Source: Salegentibacter agarivorans
Lineage (GTDB): Bacteria; Bacteroidota; Bacteroidia; Flavobacteriales; Flavobacteriaceae
Assembly (NCBI RefSeq): GCF_900113135.1
Contig: NZ_FOOH01000023.1
Coordinates: 1 to 64,000 of the forward strand
Reading direction: 5' to 3'
DNA: 64,000 nt
Positions within the stretch are counted from its first letter, which is position 1; every line of letters starts with the position of its first letter. The position numbers were made by a program, and so were the translations under genes. The notes under the pieces were generated by a model. It had not been told where the DNA came from. It did not search any database and saw only the letters and a program-made list of their open reading frames with translations. Positions 61,891 through 64,000 of this stretch are shown here, in pieces.

Positions 61891-63657
61891 TTACAAAGAT
61901 TCTTCTGCCATAAACTGAACTTCATACAGGTTTTTGTAATAACCATCCTTCTTTTGAAGCAGTTCGGTATGAGTTCCTATCTCTACAATTTTACCGGCAT
62001 CCATCACCATAATCTTATCGGCTTTTTTAATGGTTGCAAGTCTGTGTGCAATTACAATAGAAGTACGTCCTTTCGTAATTTTATCGGTTGCTTCCTGGAT
62101 TAAAAGTTCGCTATAAGTATCAACTGAAGACGTTGCTTCATCCAAAATCAAAATACTTGGATTACTCATATACGCCCGCAAAAATGAAATAAGCTGGCGC
62201 TGGCCCGAAGAAAGCATTGCTCCGCGTTCTTTTACATTATAATGATAACCGTTTGGTAACGTATTTATAAACTCGTGAATTCCAATTTGTTTTGCAGCTT
62301 TAACCACTTCCTCTTCCGTAATATCGGGATCGTTAAGGTTTATATTACTCAAAATGGTATCGGCAAAAAGGAAAACATTCTGCAACACCACGGCAATTTC
62401 AGAACGCAGGGATTCTAAAGTAATATCTTTAATATCAATACCATCAACCAAAATTTGCCCGCTTTTTATTTCATAAAAACGATTCAGCAGGTTGATAACG
62501 GTAGATTTTCCTGCACCGGTAGCTCCCACAATTGCAATAGTTTCCCCGGGATTCGCTTTAAAAGAAACGCCTTTAAGCACTTCTTCATCATCGGTATAGC
62601 TAAAACGAACGTCTTTAAATTCAATTTCTCCTTTAAGATCGCTAACTTCAATCTTACCTGTATTACTTATTGAAGATTCGGTATCGAGAATTCCGAATAC
62701 ACGATTAGCCGCTACCATTCCCATTTGCAACGTGTTAAACTTATCGGCAATTTGGCGAAGAGGTCTAAATAATAATTGCGATAATTCAATAAAAGCGATA
62801 ATTACCCCAAGGGTAATTCCGTCATCGGCTACAGCTCGCAGTCCACCGTACCAAACGATCAAACCAATGGTTATGGAAGTTGCCATTTCGGCAATTGGAA
62901 AGAAAATAGAGTTATACCAAACCGTCTTCACCCAGGCATCACGATGTTTCCCGTTTATTTCTTTAAAATTATTGTATTCGGCTTTTTCGCGGGTAAAAAG
63001 CTGAACGATTTTCATTCCTGTAATTCGCTCCTGAACAAAGGTGTTTAAATTGGCAACCTGGGTTCTTACTTCTTCAAAAGCAACTTTCATTTTCTTCTGA
63101 AATACACGCGTAGCGTACATAATTAAAGGAAGCACCGTCAATACCAACAAGGTTAACTGCCAACTCTGGTAAAACATAAAACCTATTACCACCAACATTT
63201 TTAGAATATCACTGATAATCATAAAAAGCCCCTGGCTAAAAATACTGGCAATGGTTTCAATATCGCTTACCGCGCGGGTTACCAAACGCCCAACTGCCGA
63301 CTTATCAAAATAAGTCATTTTAAAGTTGAGCATATGTTTAAAAAGGTTCACCCGAAGGTCTCTAACCACTTCCTGTCCCAGCCAGTTGGCGAAATACACA
63401 AATAGAAACTGAAAAATAACTTCCAGCACTAAAACTCCAGCCATTAAACCCACATAAAAAACCAGGTTATCATAATCCTGCGGGGTAATTGCATCATCTA
63501 CAGTAACCTTTAATAAATAGGGTCTTAAAACAGCAAAAAATGAAAGCAAAATCGCAGCAACCGCCACAAAATAGAAAGTTACTTTGTAGGGATTAGTGTA
63601 TTTAAGCAGGCGCTTAAATAAATCAAAATCGAATGCGTTACCTGTTTTAGATGCCAT
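61891..63657 (-). CDS. ABC exporter, MsbA/multidrug type
   Basis: Half-transporter of 588 residues with an N-terminal six-helix membrane domain (about 20-310) fused to an ATPase domain (about 335-585). The ATPase motifs are Walker A GATGAGKST (about 379-387), signature LSSGQRQL (about 484-491; S replaces the usual S-G order) and Walker B ILILDEATS, followed by the H-loop IVIAHRL. It acts as a homodimer in the inner membrane exporting lipids or drugs. The gene ends 3 bases from convergent cdaA and starts 1 base after truA. Confidence 0.95.
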   Translation of the reverse strand: MASKTGNAFDFDLFKRLLKYTNPYKVTFYFVAVAAILLSFFAVLRPYLLKVTVDDAITPQDYDNLVFYVGLMAGVLVLEVIFQFLFVYFANWLGQEVVRDLRVNLFKHMLNFKMTYFDKSAVGRLVTRAVSDIETIASIFSQGLFMIISDILKMLVVIGFMFYQSWQLTLLVLTVLPLIMYATRVFQKKMKVAFEEVRTQVANLNTFVQERITGMKIVQLFTREKAEYNNFKEINGKHRDAWVKTVWYNSIFFPIAEMATSITIGLIVWYGGLRAVADDGITLGVIIAFIELSQLLFRPLRQIADKFNTLQMGMVAANRVFGILDTESSISNTGKIEVSDLKGEIEFKDVRFSYTDDEEVLKGVSFKANPGETIAIVGATGAGKSTVINLLNRFYEIKSGQILVDGIDIKDITLESLRSEIAVVLQNVFLFADTILSNINLNDPDITEEEVVKAAKQIGIHEFINTLPNGYHYNVKERGAMLSSGQRQLISFLRAYMSNPSILILDEATSSVDTYSELLIQEATDKITKGRTSIVIAHRLATIKKADKIMVMDAGKIVEIGTHTELLQKKDGYYKNLYEVQFMAEESL

Positions 63658-64000
63658 TTATTTTATTGCTATTTCCGGATAAGTAACCTTTGTAAGGTAT
63701 AATGCTTTTGCAGGCACCGAAGTTCCCGCCTTACTCCTGTCTTTACTTCTTATAACCTCGTGAATATTTTCAATAGGTTGCTTCCCTAAACCAATTTCCA
63801 GTAAAGTTCCCACAATTGCACGCACCATATTTCTTAAAAATCTGTCGGCTGAAATATGAAAAACCAACACTCCATTTTCTATTTTCCAAACTGCTTCAGT
63901 AATCTTGCAATTATAGGTTTTTACATCGGTTTTAGACTTTGAAAAACACTTAAAATTAGTATAATCCTTTAAGATTTCTGCGGCCTTATTCATTTTTTCA
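63658..64000 (-). CDS. truA: tRNA pseudouridine synthase A, 3' part
   Basis: C-terminal part of TruA, which makes pseudouridines 38-40 in tRNA anticodon arms. The frame is open through the window edge at 64000 (the gene is cut here, not truncated). Visible residues include FISADRFLRNMVRAIVGTLLEIGLGK (catalytic-domain C-terminal helix) and KAGTSVPAKALYLTKVTY. It precedes the ABC exporter by one base on the same strand. Confidence 0.93.
   Translation of the reverse strand, partial: EKMNKAAEILKDYTNFKCFSKSKTDVKTYNCKITEAVWKIENGVLVFHISADRFLRNMVRAIVGTLLEIGLGKQPIENIHEVIRSKDRSKAGTSVPAKALYLTKVTYPEIAIK

Noticed and set aside
1-64000. CRISPR arrays, Cas genes, restriction-modification or retron systems
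   Set aside because: No regularly spaced repeats, Cas motifs, methyltransferase-restriction pairs or reverse transcriptase genes were found in any part of the window.

Overview
The window looks like chromosome from a marine-type Flavobacteriaceae bacterium (Bacteroidota). The evidence is AT-rich DNA, a SusC/SusD pair driven by a FecI-like sigma factor and a FecR-like anti-sigma factor, several families typical of flavobacteria (DUF4494, DUF6660, DUF1599, PepSY-like periplasmic proteins) and promoters with the TAnnTTTG -7 element of this phylum. The genus cannot be fixed from the sequence alone; a Gramella/Salegentibacter/Zunongwangia-like organism is a guess.

Layout. 1-2590: an IS21-family element (istA, istB) with iterated terminal repeats. 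2807-6508: an exported protein of unknown function, an orphan HigA-type antitoxin beside a truncated higB, and a membrane-anchored serine hydrolase. 7254-18325: the most distinctive locus. It runs sigma factor, FecR, SusC, SusD, serine-hydrolase lipoprotein, exported N-acyl-D-amino-acid deacylase and exported glutamate-racemase-like protein, all on the minus strand. I read it as a TonB-dependent system that takes up and dismantles D-amino-acid-containing peptides, such as peptidoglycan fragments. The locus is flanked by two diverged direct copies of a block of about 0.7 kb. The distal copy carries a dead 3' end of the racemase gene, which suggests that the whole locus was once tandemly duplicated.

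19.6-31.7 kb: mixed metabolism and envelope genes (YegP-like protein, proline dehydrogenase, lipoate-protein ligase, cupin, Zn-dependent dehydrogenase, FAD-Rieske fusion, bacterial PH domain, a pentapeptide-repeat gene split by an in-frame TGA, TVP38/TMEM64, SdiA-regulated-like propeller). 31.2-35.6 kb: an OmpR-type two-component system with PepSY-like proteins and an O/P-type porin. 35.9-48 kb: an unusual Cys-containing barrel-like protein, a TonB receptor with a DUF6660 partner, a PNPOx-like protein, an alginate-export-type porin, DUF4494, a DUF808 membrane protein, a PepSY-TM protein, a channel with an atypical filter, and a DUF3347/DUF305 pair that suggests copper handling.

50.0-56.2 kb looks like a small genomic island beside tRNA-Arg(ACG). 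It holds a broken phage/ICE-like replication gene, an AAA ATPase preceded by helically phased palindromes, a HipBA toxin-antitoxin pair, an AT-rich repeat region and a tyrosine recombinase whose N-terminal catalytic Arg is not visible. 56.3-64.0 kb is ordinary core chromosome: clpS, prmA, tpiA, a DoxX/MauE-like protein, DUF1599, folP, the diadenylate cyclase gene, an ABC exporter and the 3' part of truA, which runs off the window.

Three membrane genes of 55-59 codons (20356-20535, 48137-48304, 49790-49957) and several gene relics (higB, an SDR gene, a second racemase end, a replication gene) were read directly from the sequence.
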